A DNA stretch of 64,000 nucleotides, taken from NCBI GenBank assembly GCA_028875055.1, contig JAPPGG010000045.1, positions 62,001-126,000 on the forward strand. The letters are read 5' to 3'. Positions 8,189-17,922 of this stretch are shown one piece after another. How positions within the stretch are numbered: the first letter of the stretch is position 1; the number at the start of each line of letters is the position of its first letter. The position numbers were made by a program, and so were the translations under genes. Source of the DNA: Chloroflexota bacterium (GTDB lineage Bacteria; Chloroflexota; Dehalococcoidia; Lucifugimonadales; UBA3495). The notes under the pieces are model-generated. The model ran no database searches and had not been told where the DNA came from. It saw only the letters and a list, made by a program, of their open reading frames with translations.

Positions 8189-8773
8189 GTGATTGCAGGC
8201 GTTAAAGGCACCCTGACGGCGGCGGGCGACGATTGGGTGCAGGTGACCGTTGGCGGCGTGACCCTTCAGATTTCGGTGCCGCCATCGGAAATTCTCAGCC
8301 TCGGTTCGACGGGAAGCCAGGTGCAACTGTTTACCCACCTCAGAATTCGAGACGAGCACCCCATCCTGTACGGATTCACCAGCCAGGCCGCGCTGGACCT
8401 TTTCCTGGTCACGCAGGGTGTTTCAGGGGTAGGGCCCCGACTGGGACTGGCCCTGCTTTCCGGGCTGGGCGCCTCGGGTCTGCAACAGGCAATAGCCCTG
8501 GGTGACACCGCCAGGCTGAGCGGAGTTTCGGGAGTGGGACGCAGGACTGCTGACCGCATTGTTCTCGAGCTAAAAGGCAAGATGGAAGACGTGGAGATGG
8601 CCGAGGACGAGGGCGGGGCCGTTTCGGGCGACGGGGAGTTGATTGAAGTTCTTTCCGCCATGGGCTACTCCACTTCTGAGATCAGGCGGGCACTGGCTAA
8701 CCTGGAACGTTCGCCGGACATGACGGTGGAGGATTATCTGCGCCAGGCATTGCAGCAGATAGGGGGGTGGTGA
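8189..8773 (+). CDS. ruvA: Holliday-junction branch migration protein RuvA
   Basis: Tetrameric junction-binding partner of RuvB. 194 aa with GTG start. Domain I is an OB fold (MIAGVKGTLTAAGDDW...), domain II has two helix-hairpin-helix motifs, QGVSGVGPRLGLALLSG and SGVSGVGRRTADRIVLEL, near residues 75-125, and domain III (EVLSAMGYSTSEIRRAL) is the RuvB-contacting UBA-like bundle. It follows ruvC with three bases between. Confidence 0.96.
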   Translation: MIAGVKGTLTAAGDDWVQVTVGGVTLQISVPPSEILSLGSTGSQVQLFTHLRIRDEHPILYGFTSQAALDLFLVTQGVSGVGPRLGLALLSGLGASGLQQAIALGDTARLSGVSGVGRRTADRIVLELKGKMEDVEMAEDEGGAVSGDGELIEVLSAMGYSTSEIRRALANLERSPDMTVEDYLRQALQQIGGW

Positions 8774-8914
8774 GGGCCCATTGGCCGGCGCCCACTTCAA
8801 GTCTCCCAAACAGTACAGTCTCATGCGAACGGAATTCTGTCAGAGTCGTCGGTTCTATTTGCTGGTAAACTGAATCCCGAACCAGATCCACTCCCGGACA
8901 CAAGGGTAGCAGTC

Positions 8915-10909
8915 ATGCCTGAATTTCTACTGGCTTCCGACTTTAGAATGACCGGCGACCAGCCCCGGGCCGTGCAGCGGCTGGCAGACGGGCTGAGGGA
9001 AGGGCTGGTACACCAGACCTTGCTGGGCGTTACCGGCAGCGGCAAAACGTTCACCATGGCCAATATCATCCAGGAGGTGCAGCGGCCGACCCTGGTCATT
9101 GCCCACAACAAGACCCTGGCCGCCCAGTTGGCCACCGAGTTCAAAGAGTTCTTTCCCAACAACGCGGTGGAGTATTTCGTCTCCTACTACGATTACTACC
9201 AACCGGAAGCCTACGTGCCCAGGACCGATACCTACGTGGAGAAGGACGCCAGCGTCAACGAGGAACTGGACAAGCTGCGCCTTTCCGCCACCACGTCGCT
9301 GCTGACCCGCAGGGACGTACTGATAGTCGCATCGGTTTCCTGCATTTACGGTCTGGGCGATCCCCAGGATTATTTCAACATGGTGGCCCAGGTACGGGTC
9401 GGCGAAATCCGGGACCGCTCGAGGCTGCTGCGGCAACTTGTAGAGATGCAGTACGAGCGCAACGATATGGAGTTGTCCCGGGGAAAGTTCAGGGTTAGGG
9501 GCGAAGTGCTGGAACTGGTGCCTGCCTACGAGGAAGCGGCCACCCGAATCCAGTTCTTTGGCGACGAGGTCGAACGCATAGTCACCCTGGACCCGCTGAC
9601 GGGAGAGGTGCTGGCGCAGCAGCAGGAAACGGCCATCTATCCGGCCAAACACTTCGTCACCAGCAAGGAGAAACTGGCCCTGGCCTGCACCGACATTCGG
9701 GAGGAACTGATCGAACGGCTGGCCGAATTGAAGCGACAGGAGAAGGTCCTGGAAGCGGCCAGGCTGGAGAGCCGGACTCACTACGACCTGGAAATGCTGC
9801 AGGAAACCGGTTTCTGCGCCGGCGTCGAGAACTATGCGCGCCACCTTTCGAGAAGGGACGCCGGCACTCCTCCCCATACGTTGCTGGACTACTTCCCGGA
9901 GGATTACCTGCTGCTGATTGACGAGTCTCATATGACGTTGCCCCAGGTTAGGGGCATGTACCACGGGGATATCTCTCGCAAGCAGACCCTGGTGGACTAT
10001 GGGTTCAGGCTGCCTTCGGCGCTGGACAACCGGCCATTGAACTTCGGGGAGTTTGAGCGCCACGTCAACCAGGTTATCTTCGTATCAGCAACCCCGGGGC
10101 CCTACGAGATGGAGCACAGCGCCACGACGGTGGAGCAGGTGATAAGACCGACCGGCCTGCTGGACCCCACCATTGAGGTAAAGCCCTCTGAGGGTCAGAT
10201 AGACGACCTGCTGCACCAGATCAAGATTCGGGTGGAGCAGAGACAGCGGTGCCTGGTAACAACCTTGACCAAACGTATGGCCGAGGAACTGGCCGACTTT
10301 CTGTCGGAGATGGGCATACGCAATCACTACCTGCACTCGGACATCCACACCCTGGAACGGGTGGAGATTCTGCGGGACCTGCGGCTGGGGGTTTACGATG
10401 TGGTGGTGGGCATCAATCTCCTGCGGGAGGGGTTGGACCTGCCTGAAGTCAGCCTGGTGGCCATCCTGGACGCGGACAAGGAAGGGTACCTACGGTCAAC
10501 CACCTCGCTGATCCAGACTATTGGGCGCGCAGCCCGTCACTCCGACGGCCACGTGATTATGTACGCGGACCGCGTAACCGACTCGATGAAGTTCGCCATT
10601 GACGAGACTTACCGGCGGCGGGGGCTGCAGGACGTTTACAACCGCGAAAACGGCATTGAACCCCAGAGCATCCAGAAGGCGGTCCACGACATCACGGAGA
10701 GCATCAAGGGCATTGGCGACAACCGGGCCAGCTACCAGGTAGTGCGACAGGAGATGTCCCGCGATGACATGTTCCGGGTCATCAAGGACCTGGAAGTCCA
10801 GATGAAGGACGCCGCCCGCAACCTGGAATTTGAGAAGGCCGCCCAGGTGCGCGACGAGATTTACGAACTGCGCCGGATACTGGCGGTGGAGCAAAAGACC
10901 CTGGCATAA
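8915..10909 (+). CDS. uvrB: Excinuclease ABC subunit B
   Basis: Damage-verifying helicase-like subunit of nucleotide excision repair. 664 aa, full length. Motifs in order: Walker A GVTGSGKT near residue 40; the DNA-clamping beta-hairpin [12 protein letters not shown] near residue 92; DESHMTLPQ as the Walker B motif; [10 protein letters not shown] as motif VI; and a C-terminal UVR domain ([16 protein letters not shown]) that contacts UvrC. AAGGG precedes the ATG. It follows ruvA by 141 bases, so repair genes are grouped here. uvrA and uvrC are not in the window. Confidence 0.97.
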   Translation: MPEFLLASDFRMTGDQPRAVQRLADGLREGLVHQTLLGVTGSGKTFTMANIIQEVQRPTLVIAHNKTLAAQLATEFKEFFPNNAVEYFVSYYDYYQPEAYVPRTDTYVEKDASVNEELDKLRLSATTSLLTRRDVLIVASVSCIYGLGDPQDYFNMVAQVRVGEIRDRSRLLRQLVEMQYERNDMELSRGKFRVRGEVLELVPAYEEAATRIQFFGDEVERIVTLDPLTGEVLAQQQETAIYPAKHFVTSKEKLALACTDIREELIERLAELKRQEKVLEAARLESRTHYDLEMLQETGFCAGVENYARHLSRRDAGTPPHTLLDYFPEDYLLLIDESHMTLPQVRGMYHGDISRKQTLVDYGFRLPSALDNRPLNFGEFERHVNQVIFVSATPGPYEMEHSATTVEQVIRPTGLLDPTIEVKPSEGQIDDLLHQIKIRVEQRQRCLVTTLTKRMAEELADFLSEMGIRNHYLHSDIHTLERVEILRDLRLGVYDVVVGINLLREGLDLPEVSLVAILDADKEGYLRSTTSLIQTIGRAARHSDGHVIMYADRVTDSMKFAIDETYRRRGLQDVYNRENGIEPQSIQKAVHDITESIKGIGDNRASYQVVRQEMSRDDMFRVIKDLEVQMKDAARNLEFEKAAQVRDEIYELRRILAVEQKTLA

Positions 10910-11140
10910 CCAGCCCAACGCAAGAAGGGCGCCCTGCCCTTTCGCTACAACTGGGCAGGCTCAACCGCCTGGCCATATAGGAACCACCCCTTTCTGGCGA
11001 TGAGCATTGGGGGTCAAGCGCTCCCGGCTGACCTGCTCAATGCCGATACCGTCGTTGCCCTCATAGTCCCGGAGTCGCCCAGGGCGGCTTCACCACCCTC
11101 GCCCTCACGCGCCAAGTAGAATGAACTCTTGAGATAAGCT

Positions 11141-12019
11141 CTAGGCCCTCCGTCCCTGGGCCAGGCCGTGGTTAACCTTCTGGTGGAGCAGTTCCAGCAG
11201 TTCGCCGTTTTCCTCCAGGGTAAAGTTGTCCACGTAATAGCGGCTCAGCCCGGAACCGCCGTCCACGGCGCCCTCATCCACCATCCTGGTGATCAGGCGA
11301 TTCTCCGCTTCAACGGAAGGCAGCAAATTGCGGCCGGCCAAGAGGGACAGGGCCGCCACCAGACCGTACCCACCCCAGTTGGAAACGCTGGCGATCAACA
11401 GGCGGTCCACCGTGCTTATGGCGGGTTCGTCGGGCAGGGTCGCCACGGGCGGGATATGCTCCACCACGTTGCCCATGCCGATTTCGTTGCCGCCGTCGCC
11501 AATGCCAACAGAGGGAATGCCCAGCTCAAACAGGTAGTCCAGGCGGGCGGTGAATTCGGTAATATCCCTCGACAGCATATTGAGGTAAACATCACTGGCG
11601 TTGCGCCCGCACCGCTCAATGGAAATGAGCAGGTCCGGCCGCAACTCGTCAATCAGCGCTCCGGCGGCCGTCCTGCTTTCCGCATCGCCGGCTATGGGAA
11701 ACTCTACGACTCTGGCGCTATCACCCAGCCAGCCGCGCAGCATGGGGGCGGTGTGGACGTCAGTGACGTAGGTGACATCATTGCCCAGGGTCTGCAGGGC
11801 GTTGCCGATGGCCAGGGCGCCGGGCGGGCCGTCAGTCTCGTGCTGCCCTGCGGTGAGAATGTAGAATCCCGTGATGATTGCCACCCGCCCGGGGTGTTTC
11901 AGCACGTACCGGGCAGTGCGGTCGCAAAAGTCGCCGGGCAGGAAGGGCCGCAGCTGGGAGACTCCCCGCTTGTCCTCGCACAGGATCAGGTCCTCGATGG
12001 TGTCGCCTGCGAAATTCAT
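11141..12019 (-). CDS. D-glutamate cyclase catalytic domain protein (DUF4392)
   Basis: 292 aa, matching the DUF4392 domain found at the C-terminus of mammalian D-glutamate cyclase (DGLUCY), which turns D-glutamate into 5-oxo-D-proline. Visible blocks are RVAIITGFYI, the glycine-rich TDGPPGALAIGNAL, ISIERCGRNASDVYLNM and the motif GIGDGGNEIGMGN. GGAGGAG lies upstream of the ATG. It is directly downstream of a DUF1445 gene, the other half of the same mammalian protein, with 56 bases between. Family assignment is firm; the substrate is inferred from the vertebrate enzyme. Confidence 0.85.
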   Translation of the reverse strand: MNFAGDTIEDLILCEDKRGVSQLRPFLPGDFCDRTARYVLKHPGRVAIITGFYILTAGQHETDGPPGALAIGNALQTLGNDVTYVTDVHTAPMLRGWLGDSARVVEFPIAGDAESRTAAGALIDELRPDLLISIERCGRNASDVYLNMLSRDITEFTARLDYLFELGIPSVGIGDGGNEIGMGNVVEHIPPVATLPDEPAISTVDRLLIASVSNWGGYGLVAALSLLAGRNLLPSVEAENRLITRMVDEGAVDGGSGLSRYYVDNFTLEENGELLELLHQKVNHGLAQGRRA

Positions 12020-12075
12020 CTGCCGTTCAACTCCTCCATGGGCAATCCCAGATTACGGTTCATGGGGCAGACAGT

Positions 12076-12870
12076 TCACAGGACGGCATAGTCGGCATCG
12101 CGCTGGGCGGTTACGAACATGTGGCCCGGAGCGTGGGTGATCATCAACGAGGGTTTGCAGTTCAGGGCCACCGCCTGGGGGGTTACGCCGCAGGCCCAGA
12201 AGACCGGTTCCTCGCCAGGGTAAATCTTCACGGCATCCCCAAAGTCGGGGCGGCCAATGTCCTCAATGCCAATCACCGATGGGTCTCCGATGTGCACCGG
12301 CGCTCCGTGGGTAGCCGGAAAACGGGATGTAACCTGCACTGCGCGCACGATCTTGTCGTGCTGCACGGGGCGCATGCTCACCACCATGGGACCCGAGAAC
12401 ACCCCGGCCGGGTTGGTGGGAATGCTGGTGATGTACATGGGAACATTGCAGTTCATTTCCTGGTGCCTGAGGGGTATCCCGGCATCGGACATCGCAGTCT
12501 CGAAGGAAAAGCTGCACCCCAGCAGAAAGGAGACCAGGTCGTCGCGCCAGATGTCCGCGAGGGAGTCCACTTCCCTGGTAAATTCGCCATTTTCGTACAC
12601 GCGGTAGTAGGGAATATCGGTGCGTATGTCAGCGCCCGGAGCGGTGAGCCTGGGCTCAACCTCCCCCGCCTCAATTACCTCCAGCAACGGGCAGGGACGG
12701 GGATTTCTCTGGCAGAAAAGCAGAAAATCGAAGGCCAGATCCCTGGGCAGGATGGCCAGATTGGCCTGAACGTGCCCGGGCGCCACCCCGGAAGTGACTC
12801 CTCGCCAATCATCACTGCGAATTCTCTGCCACGTTTCCTGGGGCGTTGCCGGAAGGGTCTGCATCGCCAT
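12076..12870 (-). CDS. DUF1445 / UPF0317 family protein (YcsI-like, putative hydro-lyase)
   Basis: 264 aa with the right start and length for the family. Recognisable blocks are DDWRGVTSGVAPGHVQANLAIL near residue 18-38, CQRNPRPCPLLEV, DIRTDIPYYRVYENG, FLLGCSFSFETAM, VVSMRPV, FPATHGAPVHIGDP and ACGVTPQAV. The start is set at 12870 because GGAGG stands six bases upstream of that ATG; an in-frame ATG at 12978 would add 36 unconserved residues. It precedes the DUF4392 gene, and the pair corresponds to domains joined in mammalian DGLUCY. The family is also annotated as a hydro-lyase; the exact reaction is not settled by sequence. Confidence 0.87.
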   Translation of the reverse strand: MAMQTLPATPQETWQRIRSDDWRGVTSGVAPGHVQANLAILPRDLAFDFLLFCQRNPRPCPLLEVIEAGEVEPRLTAPGADIRTDIPYYRVYENGEFTREVDSLADIWRDDLVSFLLGCSFSFETAMSDAGIPLRHQEMNCNVPMYITSIPTNPAGVFSGPMVVSMRPVQHDKIVRAVQVTSRFPATHGAPVHIGDPSVIGIEDIGRPDFGDAVKIYPGEEPVFWACGVTPQAVALNCKPSLMITHAPGHMFVTAQRDADYAVL

Positions 12871-13317
12871 TAGAGCCTCCAAGAGGTCAAATTTTCCGCG
12901 CCCGGCAAAGGCGGGGTGTACTGCCAGGAGAAAAGGGTAACCCATAGCGGTCAATGACACCAGATGGTTCGGGGACAAAGATCAGGACCAAGAAAACACT
13001 TTTTCCCGTCATTTGACCTCACCTGACCTCATTTTGTATCTGGGCGATTCTTCTTGATACTGGGAATTGTCTCGTCTTGGGGCCCTCCATGGGGTTTCCT
13101 GGAGGGTTTCGGCCCAAGAGAACTGTTGGACATAGAGCGTAGCAGGAGCCCCGTCAATTTCAGCCATTTTATTCCATAGTAAGCCGGCGCATACTGAATG
13201 GAAAAGGGGAGCAGGGCAATTGCACTATAGAATCAGGTTACAGGAGGCACAATTCGGTGGGCAGAAGTCATGCCGCCCTGAGCTTGCCGAAGGGCCTGAA
13301 GTCCTCATCCTCAGCCC

Positions 13318-13404
13318 GGCTGCGGGTAGTGAAGGTGGTTCCAGGGATAGATCTTGGATGCTTCGGCTTCGCTCAGCATGACATTCAACTAAAACGGGAT
13401 TGCC
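13318..13404. repeat. 87-bp dispersed repeat, copy 1
   Basis: Ungapped match of roughly 80% to 37953-38039, sharing GGGTAGTGAAGGTGGTTCCA, GCTTCGGC, GCTCAGCATGACATT and AACTAAAACG. Both copies lie between genes, and neither encodes a protein. Confidence 0.75.
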
Positions 13405-13440
13405 ATGGAAATGGCAGAACGTCATAAGTAACTGTTCAAA

Positions 13441-13606
13441 ATTGATGAGTCACTATGGCTTTGAAGCCACTAATGCGACGCAGGCCGGAATCCAGCAAGG
13501 CTGACAGTCAATACAGGACAAGCGCAGCAAGGATTCCTGGATACCGGCTTTCGCCGGTATGACGGGGCTGGCTGGCCGGGAAACTCCATTAGCTCTGAAC
13601 TCTTAC
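13441..13606. repeat. About 166-bp dispersed repeat, copy 1
   Basis: Shares with 29217-29383 the left end TTGATGA-TCAC-ATGGC, GGAATCC-GCAAGGCTGAC, GCAGCAAGGATTCCTGGA, ACCGGCTTT-GCCG-TATGACG and GGGGCTGGCTGG, ending CTGAACTCTT. An inner hairpin TACCGGC / GCCGGTA is present. It is non-coding and probably a non-autonomous mobile or REP-like element. Confidence 0.75.
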
Positions 13607-13621
13607 CTATTGCATCGCCAT

Positions 13622-13650
13622 TTGGTGCGCACCTGAAAATCTAATATACT
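13622..13650 (+). promoter_or_regulatory. Promoter of the orphan response-regulator gene
   Basis: TTGGTG at 13622-13627, a 17-base spacer and TATACT at 13645-13650. The start is predicted near 13657, about 30 bases before the GTG at 13687. Confidence 0.6.
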
Positions 13651-13686
13651 TACGCCATCGAGTTACGAGACAAAAAGGTCCCGCCT

Positions 13687-14361
13687 GTGTACACCATATT
13701 TCTCCTGGCCACCCACGGAAATGGTCTGCACGGCTTGTTGGAAACGATGAGCCGAGCAGGACTTTCCTGCCTGTTTGGCTCCGATTTCTCCCAGGTGGCC
13801 GATGCGGCGGAATCGGGACAGTCGCACATGGACGCGGTATTGCTGGACGTGGCCTCCTTCCGGCCGGTGGAGTGCCAGGAAATAGTTTCGGGCTGCCGCA
13901 ACCTCAAGATGCCGGTGCTGGCGGTCATTCCGGGGGAAGACCTGCAGAGCTATGACCCGGCCATGAACCCGGACGAGTTCATCCTCAGCCCGATGCAGCA
14001 GGAAGAACTGGTGGCCCGGATCAAGCAGGCCATTTACCGGGTCAACGGGCCTACCGGTGGCCAGCTATTGAAGGCGGGCGATCTAGTCATAGACCTGGAG
14101 AAGTACGACGTGATGATGGGAGGCCGCCGGGTTTCCCTGACCTACAAGGAGTTCCAGCTGCTGGTGATGCTGGCTTCCAACCCGGGCAGGGTGTATTCAC
14201 GGGATGTGCTGTTGAGCCAGGTCTGGGGGTATGACTACCTGGGCGGCACACGCACGGTGGATGTCCACGTCAGAAGGCTGCGGTCGAAGATTGAGGACCC
14301 GGACCATTCCTTCATCGAAACGATCTGGAATGTGGGGTACCGCTTCAGGTCGATAAACTGA
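13687..14361 (+). CDS. OmpR-type transcription factor with a degenerate receiver domain
   Basis: 224 aa, GTG start. Residues 1-115 fold like a receiver domain, keeping the acceptor-position Asp (VLLDVASF, D54). The N-terminal acidic pair is absent (TIFLLATHGNG), and the conserved Lys of the KP motif is Ser (ILSPMQ, S101). Residues 125-224 are a complete winged helix: LTYKEFQLLVMLASNPGRVYS, then the recognition region GGTRTVDVHVRRLRSKI. A DNA-binding regulator is certain. Control by phosphorylation is doubtful given the missing residues, and no kinase gene is adjacent. Target genes are unknown. Confidence 0.85.
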   Translation: MYTIFLLATHGNGLHGLLETMSRAGLSCLFGSDFSQVADAAESGQSHMDAVLLDVASFRPVECQEIVSGCRNLKMPVLAVIPGEDLQSYDPAMNPDEFILSPMQQEELVARIKQAIYRVNGPTGGQLLKAGDLVIDLEKYDVMMGGRRVSLTYKEFQLLVMLASNPGRVYSRDVLLSQVWGYDYLGGTRTVDVHVRRLRSKIEDPDHSFIETIWNVGYRFRSIN

Positions 14362-14457
14362 AGGCTTGATGGGCGCTGCTTTTCCGGAAACCAGGGAAGG
14401 ACGTGACCTCCATCCCTGTATTGCCCCGCCCCGGGATACGGGATCCGGAAACCATTT

Positions 14458-17010
14458 CTAGCTGATTTCCCCGCTCACCCGTTCCACGTATCGGGCAACC
14501 TGGGCGGCCATGCCGGCGTGTCCCGGTTGTTGGAGCTCCGGGTCTTCTTCGATTATTTTCGTGGCCTCCCGCCTGGCCAGGTCCAGCAGGTCAAGGTCCG
14601 AAGGCTGCGCCATGCGGAGATTCGGCAGACCACTTTGACGGGTTCCGAAGAAGTCGCCTGGCCCCCGCATCTTCAGGTCTATTTCAGCCAGCTGGAAGCC
14701 GTCCCGGGTGCTTTCCAGGGCTGAGAGTCGCTCCCGGGCCGAGGAGGAGGGGTTTTCCGACAGCAGCAGGCAATAGCTCTTGTGCTGGCCCCGGCCCACC
14801 CGCCCCCGGAACTGGTGCAACTGGGACAGACCGAAGCGGTCGGCCCCTTCGACGAGCATTACCGAAGCGTTGGGCACGTCAATTCCGACTTCCACCACCG
14901 CCGTGGTCACCAGGATGTCCAGTTCCCCGTCCCGGAAACTGCGCATCACCCTGTCTTTTTCGGCGGCCGACATCCGGCCGTGAAGCAGGGCCAGCTTGAG
15001 GTCGGGAAAGACTTCCTTCGACAGCCTCTGGTGCTCGTCGGAGGCCGCCTTGGCTTCGATTACCTCTGATTCCTCGATCAGGGGACACACAATAAAAGCC
15101 TGCCTGCCATCATTGACCTCCCGGCGAAGGAAGCCGTAAGCGGCCTCGCGGCGATCGGGTTCCACATACCGGGTCTGTATTTCCTGGCGGCCCGGGGGCA
15201 GCTGGTCAATAACGGAAATATCCAGGTCGCCGTACAGGGTCAGGCTGAGGGTCCGCGGAATGGGAGTGGCCGACATTACCAGCGTGTGCGGGTTCTCCTC
15301 GCTCTTCTGCCGTAGGGAGGAACGCTGCAAAACGCCGAAGCGATGCTGTTCATCCATTACTGCCAGGGTCAGGCGCGGCATTTCCACCCCCTCCTGAATC
15401 AGGGCGTGAGTGCCAATCAGCAAGTCCAGGGTCCCCTCGGCGGCCAGCGCCTTGAGGCGGTTGCGGGGCCTGGCGCGGGTGCTGCCGGTAAGGAGACCGA
15501 CGGTCATGGGCCGGCCCAGGGCTCCCAGGTAAACCGTCAGCAGGTTGTCTCCCTGGGTCGTGTCTGCCATTCCGCCCAGCAGGCGGGTGACAGTCAGGAA
15601 ATGCTGCTCCGCCAGCACCTCAGTGGGGACCATGATGGCGCCCTGGTAGCCCTGGGCGATGGCAGCCAGCAGGGCGACCAACACCACCACGGTCTTGCCG
15701 CTGCCCACTTCACCCTGGAGCAGGCGGTTCATCGGGGGAGTGCCCTGGCGCATATCCCCCAGCATTTCATCGAGGCTGCGCCGCTGGGCGTCGGTGAGCT
15801 GGAAGGGAAGGTTCCCCAGGACGGCATCCAGGAATCCCGGGGCTGCATCCACGCTGATGCCTTCCAGCAACCCCACTTCCCGCTGACGGCGGGAAAGGAC
15901 CGACAACTGGATTGTCAGCAATTCATCGAAAGCGAGACGGCGACGGGCCCGGTCTCGGCTTTCGAAGGATTCGGGGTAGTGGGCCTGGAGGAGGGCTGCC
16001 TTCAGCTGGGAAAGGGAAACGGCTGACAGGACAGCCCCGGGGAGCGTTTCTTCCAGCAGGTCCGCATGGTCATTGAGCGTCTGCCAGGTGAGGGCTCGCA
16101 GGGTGCGTCCGGCGAGGCCCTGGGTGAGCGGATAGACGGGAACGAGCCTTCCGGTGTTAACGGGAGCCTGGCCGGGCCTGATGATGTCGTACTCGGGCGA
16201 TTCGAAGACGGGGCGGTTCTGGAAGGCATCCACCTTTCCGCTGACGGCGATCCTGGCGCCCGGTTTCAGGGTACGGGCCAGGAATCCCTGACCAAACCAG
16301 GTTATCTTAACGCTGCCGGTCTCGTCGGTCAGGACGGCCTCGGTGGCCTTGCGGCGGCGCCGACCGAGGGCCAGTTCCCGGGCTTCGCTTATGCGCCCTT
16401 CCACCGTAATGTCCTGGCCGGGCCAGAGTTCGGAGATCTTGGCCTTGCGGGTGTAGTCGATATGGCGGGTGGGGAAGTGGTAAATCAGGTCTCGAACCGT
16501 GTTGATTTCCAGCCGGGCCAGCTGATCGGGCAGCCGGCGGGTTACCTGCTTTAGCTGGGTAACGGAGGAGTCCAGGCCGATTTCGGCGGGAGTCGCTGCG
16601 GGGACTCCCGCCTTGCGGCGACTGCTCGAATTTGCCCGAGGGCGGGCCGGCCCGGGCTTTGCTTCGGGCACGACGCTGGCGGATTGAGCACTGGGGGACA
16701 GGGCGCTGGCGTTCTCGGCGCTTGGGGCCTCTACGGAGGCTGGGGCCTGGCCTCCCTCCAGCAAGCTGAGCCATTGCTCCACCCACTGGGCGCGCTGGGG
16801 GCCATCCATTCTGGCGTATCCGGGTCGAAGCAGTTGCCTGGATTCGGACGACTTGCCGGCGAAGGAAGCCATGGATTCGGCCCACAGCCGGAGAAAGCTG
16901 TCCAGACCACCGATAACGGCCCGGTCGTTGAATCCGTTAGACCTCTCCAACTCAAGGATGTTGCGGAACGTCTGGGTCCAGTCTTCGGATTTGGGTGAAC
17001 GAGCAGGCAT
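14458..17010 (-). CDS. recG: ATP-dependent DNA helicase RecG
   Basis: Branched-DNA helicase that rescues stalled forks. 850 aa, longer than the usual 690-780 because of an N-terminal extension of about 150 residues with an Ala/Pro/Ser-rich linker. The wedge OB domain includes GQDITVEGRISEAREL and GSVKITWFGQ. Helicase motifs are LLQGEVGSGKT (I), VPTEVLAEQH (Ia), VMDEQHRFGV (II), VMSATPIPRT (III) and QFRGRVGRG (VI). It lies 67 bases downstream of the degV/fakB gene, a frequent neighbour. The start lacks a strong ribosome site, so the extension's exact length is uncertain. Confidence 0.96.
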   Translation of the reverse strand: MPARSPKSEDWTQTFRNILELERSNGFNDRAVIGGLDSFLRLWAESMASFAGKSSESRQLLRPGYARMDGPQRAQWVEQWLSLLEGGQAPASVEAPSAENASALSPSAQSASVVPEAKPGPARPRANSSSRRKAGVPAATPAEIGLDSSVTQLKQVTRRLPDQLARLEINTVRDLIYHFPTRHIDYTRKAKISELWPGQDITVEGRISEARELALGRRRRKATEAVLTDETGSVKITWFGQGFLARTLKPGARIAVSGKVDAFQNRPVFESPEYDIIRPGQAPVNTGRLVPVYPLTQGLAGRTLRALTWQTLNDHADLLEETLPGAVLSAVSLSQLKAALLQAHYPESFESRDRARRRLAFDELLTIQLSVLSRRQREVGLLEGISVDAAPGFLDAVLGNLPFQLTDAQRRSLDEMLGDMRQGTPPMNRLLQGEVGSGKTVVVLVALLAAIAQGYQGAIMVPTEVLAEQHFLTVTRLLGGMADTTQGDNLLTVYLGALGRPMTVGLLTGSTRARPRNRLKALAAEGTLDLLIGTHALIQEGVEMPRLTLAVMDEQHRFGVLQRSSLRQKSEENPHTLVMSATPIPRTLSLTLYGDLDISVIDQLPPGRQEIQTRYVEPDRREAAYGFLRREVNDGRQAFIVCPLIEESEVIEAKAASDEHQRLSKEVFPDLKLALLHGRMSAAEKDRVMRSFRDGELDILVTTAVVEVGIDVPNASVMLVEGADRFGLSQLHQFRGRVGRGQHKSYCLLLSENPSSSARERLSALESTRDGFQLAEIDLKMRGPGDFFGTRQSGLPNLRMAQPSDLDLLDLARREATKIIEEDPELQQPGHAGMAAQVARYVERVSGEIS

Positions 17011-17077
17011 GTTTCGTATGGCGATGTCCGGTTTGGGTGAGGTCAGTATCCTTCCGAGAGCCTGGAGTCACAAGGCG

Positions 17078-17917
17078 CTAGAGGGCGGAGGTGACCGCCA
17101 CACCAACCGCCCTGGGGCCCACGTAGGTGCCCAGGGCCGGCCCAAATCTGACGGTCATAATCTGGTCTTCGGGGACCAGGTCGGAAAGGGATGCGCGCAA
17201 ATCGGCTGCCCACTGCTCGTCAGTGCTGTAGGCCACACCGACGCGGGCGGCGGGGGCCTTCTCCCGGGTCATTTCGACTAGCCGGCGCATGGCCCGCTGG
17301 TGGTTGCGGGGACGTTCCAGGGGATGCACTTCCCCGTCCTCCAGGGTAAGGATGGGCTTGACGCTCAGCAATGAGCCTACAAAGGCCTGTGCCTTGCCAA
17401 TGCGTCCGCCCTTCTGCAGGTACTCGAGGGTATCCAGGGAAAAGACGGCGGAGGTACGTGGCAAATCCCGGCGAACCTGGTCGGCCAGCTCCTGACGGGA
17501 TGACGAACTGGGGGCGGCCTCGGCAGCAGCCGCTACTATGAGGGCCAGGGCAATGGAAGCGCCGCCCGAGTCCACAACCTCTATCGGGGTGTCTGGCCCG
17601 ATGCTGGCCCTGGCCTGTTCGGCGGAGTTGACGGTACCGCTCAGCTTGCCGGAAACGTGAATTGAGACAATCTCGTCGCCCTGGCCTAGAATTTCCTGGT
17701 AGGCCGCCTGGAAGGTGCCGACGGAGGGCTGGGAAGTGGTGGGGAGCCTGGGGCCGTTCACCAGGCGTTCGTAGAATTCATCCGACGTCATATCCACGCC
17801 GTCGCGGTAGGTCACGTCGTCGATAACCACATTGGCGGGTACGACTGTAATATTCAATTCCTCGGCCACCGCCGGCGGCAAGTCCGAAGTGCTGTCGGTA
17901 ACTATGCGTACTCCCAT
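17078..17917 (-). CDS. fakB: DegV-family fatty-acid-binding protein (FakB)
   Basis: 279 aa. FakB holds a fatty acid while FakA phosphorylates it to acyl phosphate for phospholipid synthesis. Family marks are VRIVTDSTSDLPPAVAEEL at the start, RDGVDMTSDEFYERL, PTTSQPSVGTF, SIHVSGKLSGTVNSA and LEYLQKGGRIGKAQAF. The C-terminus GPALGTYVGPRAVGVA is also typical. GGTGGAG precedes the ATG. It begins five bases after the fakA stop, so it is almost certainly co-translated with its kinase partner. Chain preference cannot be read from sequence. Confidence 0.92.
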   Translation of the reverse strand: MGVRIVTDSTSDLPPAVAEELNITVVPANVVIDDVTYRDGVDMTSDEFYERLVNGPRLPTTSQPSVGTFQAAYQEILGQGDEIVSIHVSGKLSGTVNSAEQARASIGPDTPIEVVDSGGASIALALIVAAAAEAAPSSSSRQELADQVRRDLPRTSAVFSLDTLEYLQKGGRIGKAQAFVGSLLSVKPILTLEDGEVHPLERPRNHQRAMRRLVEMTREKAPAARVGVAYSTDEQWAADLRASLSDLVPEDQIMTVRFGPALGTYVGPRAVGVAVTSAL

Positions 17918-17922
17918 TGTGC

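Larger units (their letters stand above)
12871..13621. other. Intergenic region rich in dispersed repeats
   Basis: No gene is supported. It contains a 7-bp hairpin at 13083-13106 (CCCTCCA / TGGAGGG followed by TTTC), the repeat copies at 13318-13404 and 13441-13606, and a CCCTGAGCTTGCCGAAGGG-type motif near 13276-13294. A minus-strand frame here (about 66 codons, CHAERSRSI) is only a translation of the repeat. Confidence 0.6.

Noticed and set aside
13225-13425. 66-codon minus-strand frame with CHAERSRSI
   Set aside because: It is the typical translation of a dispersed non-coding repeat, matching the 87-bp repeat copy.
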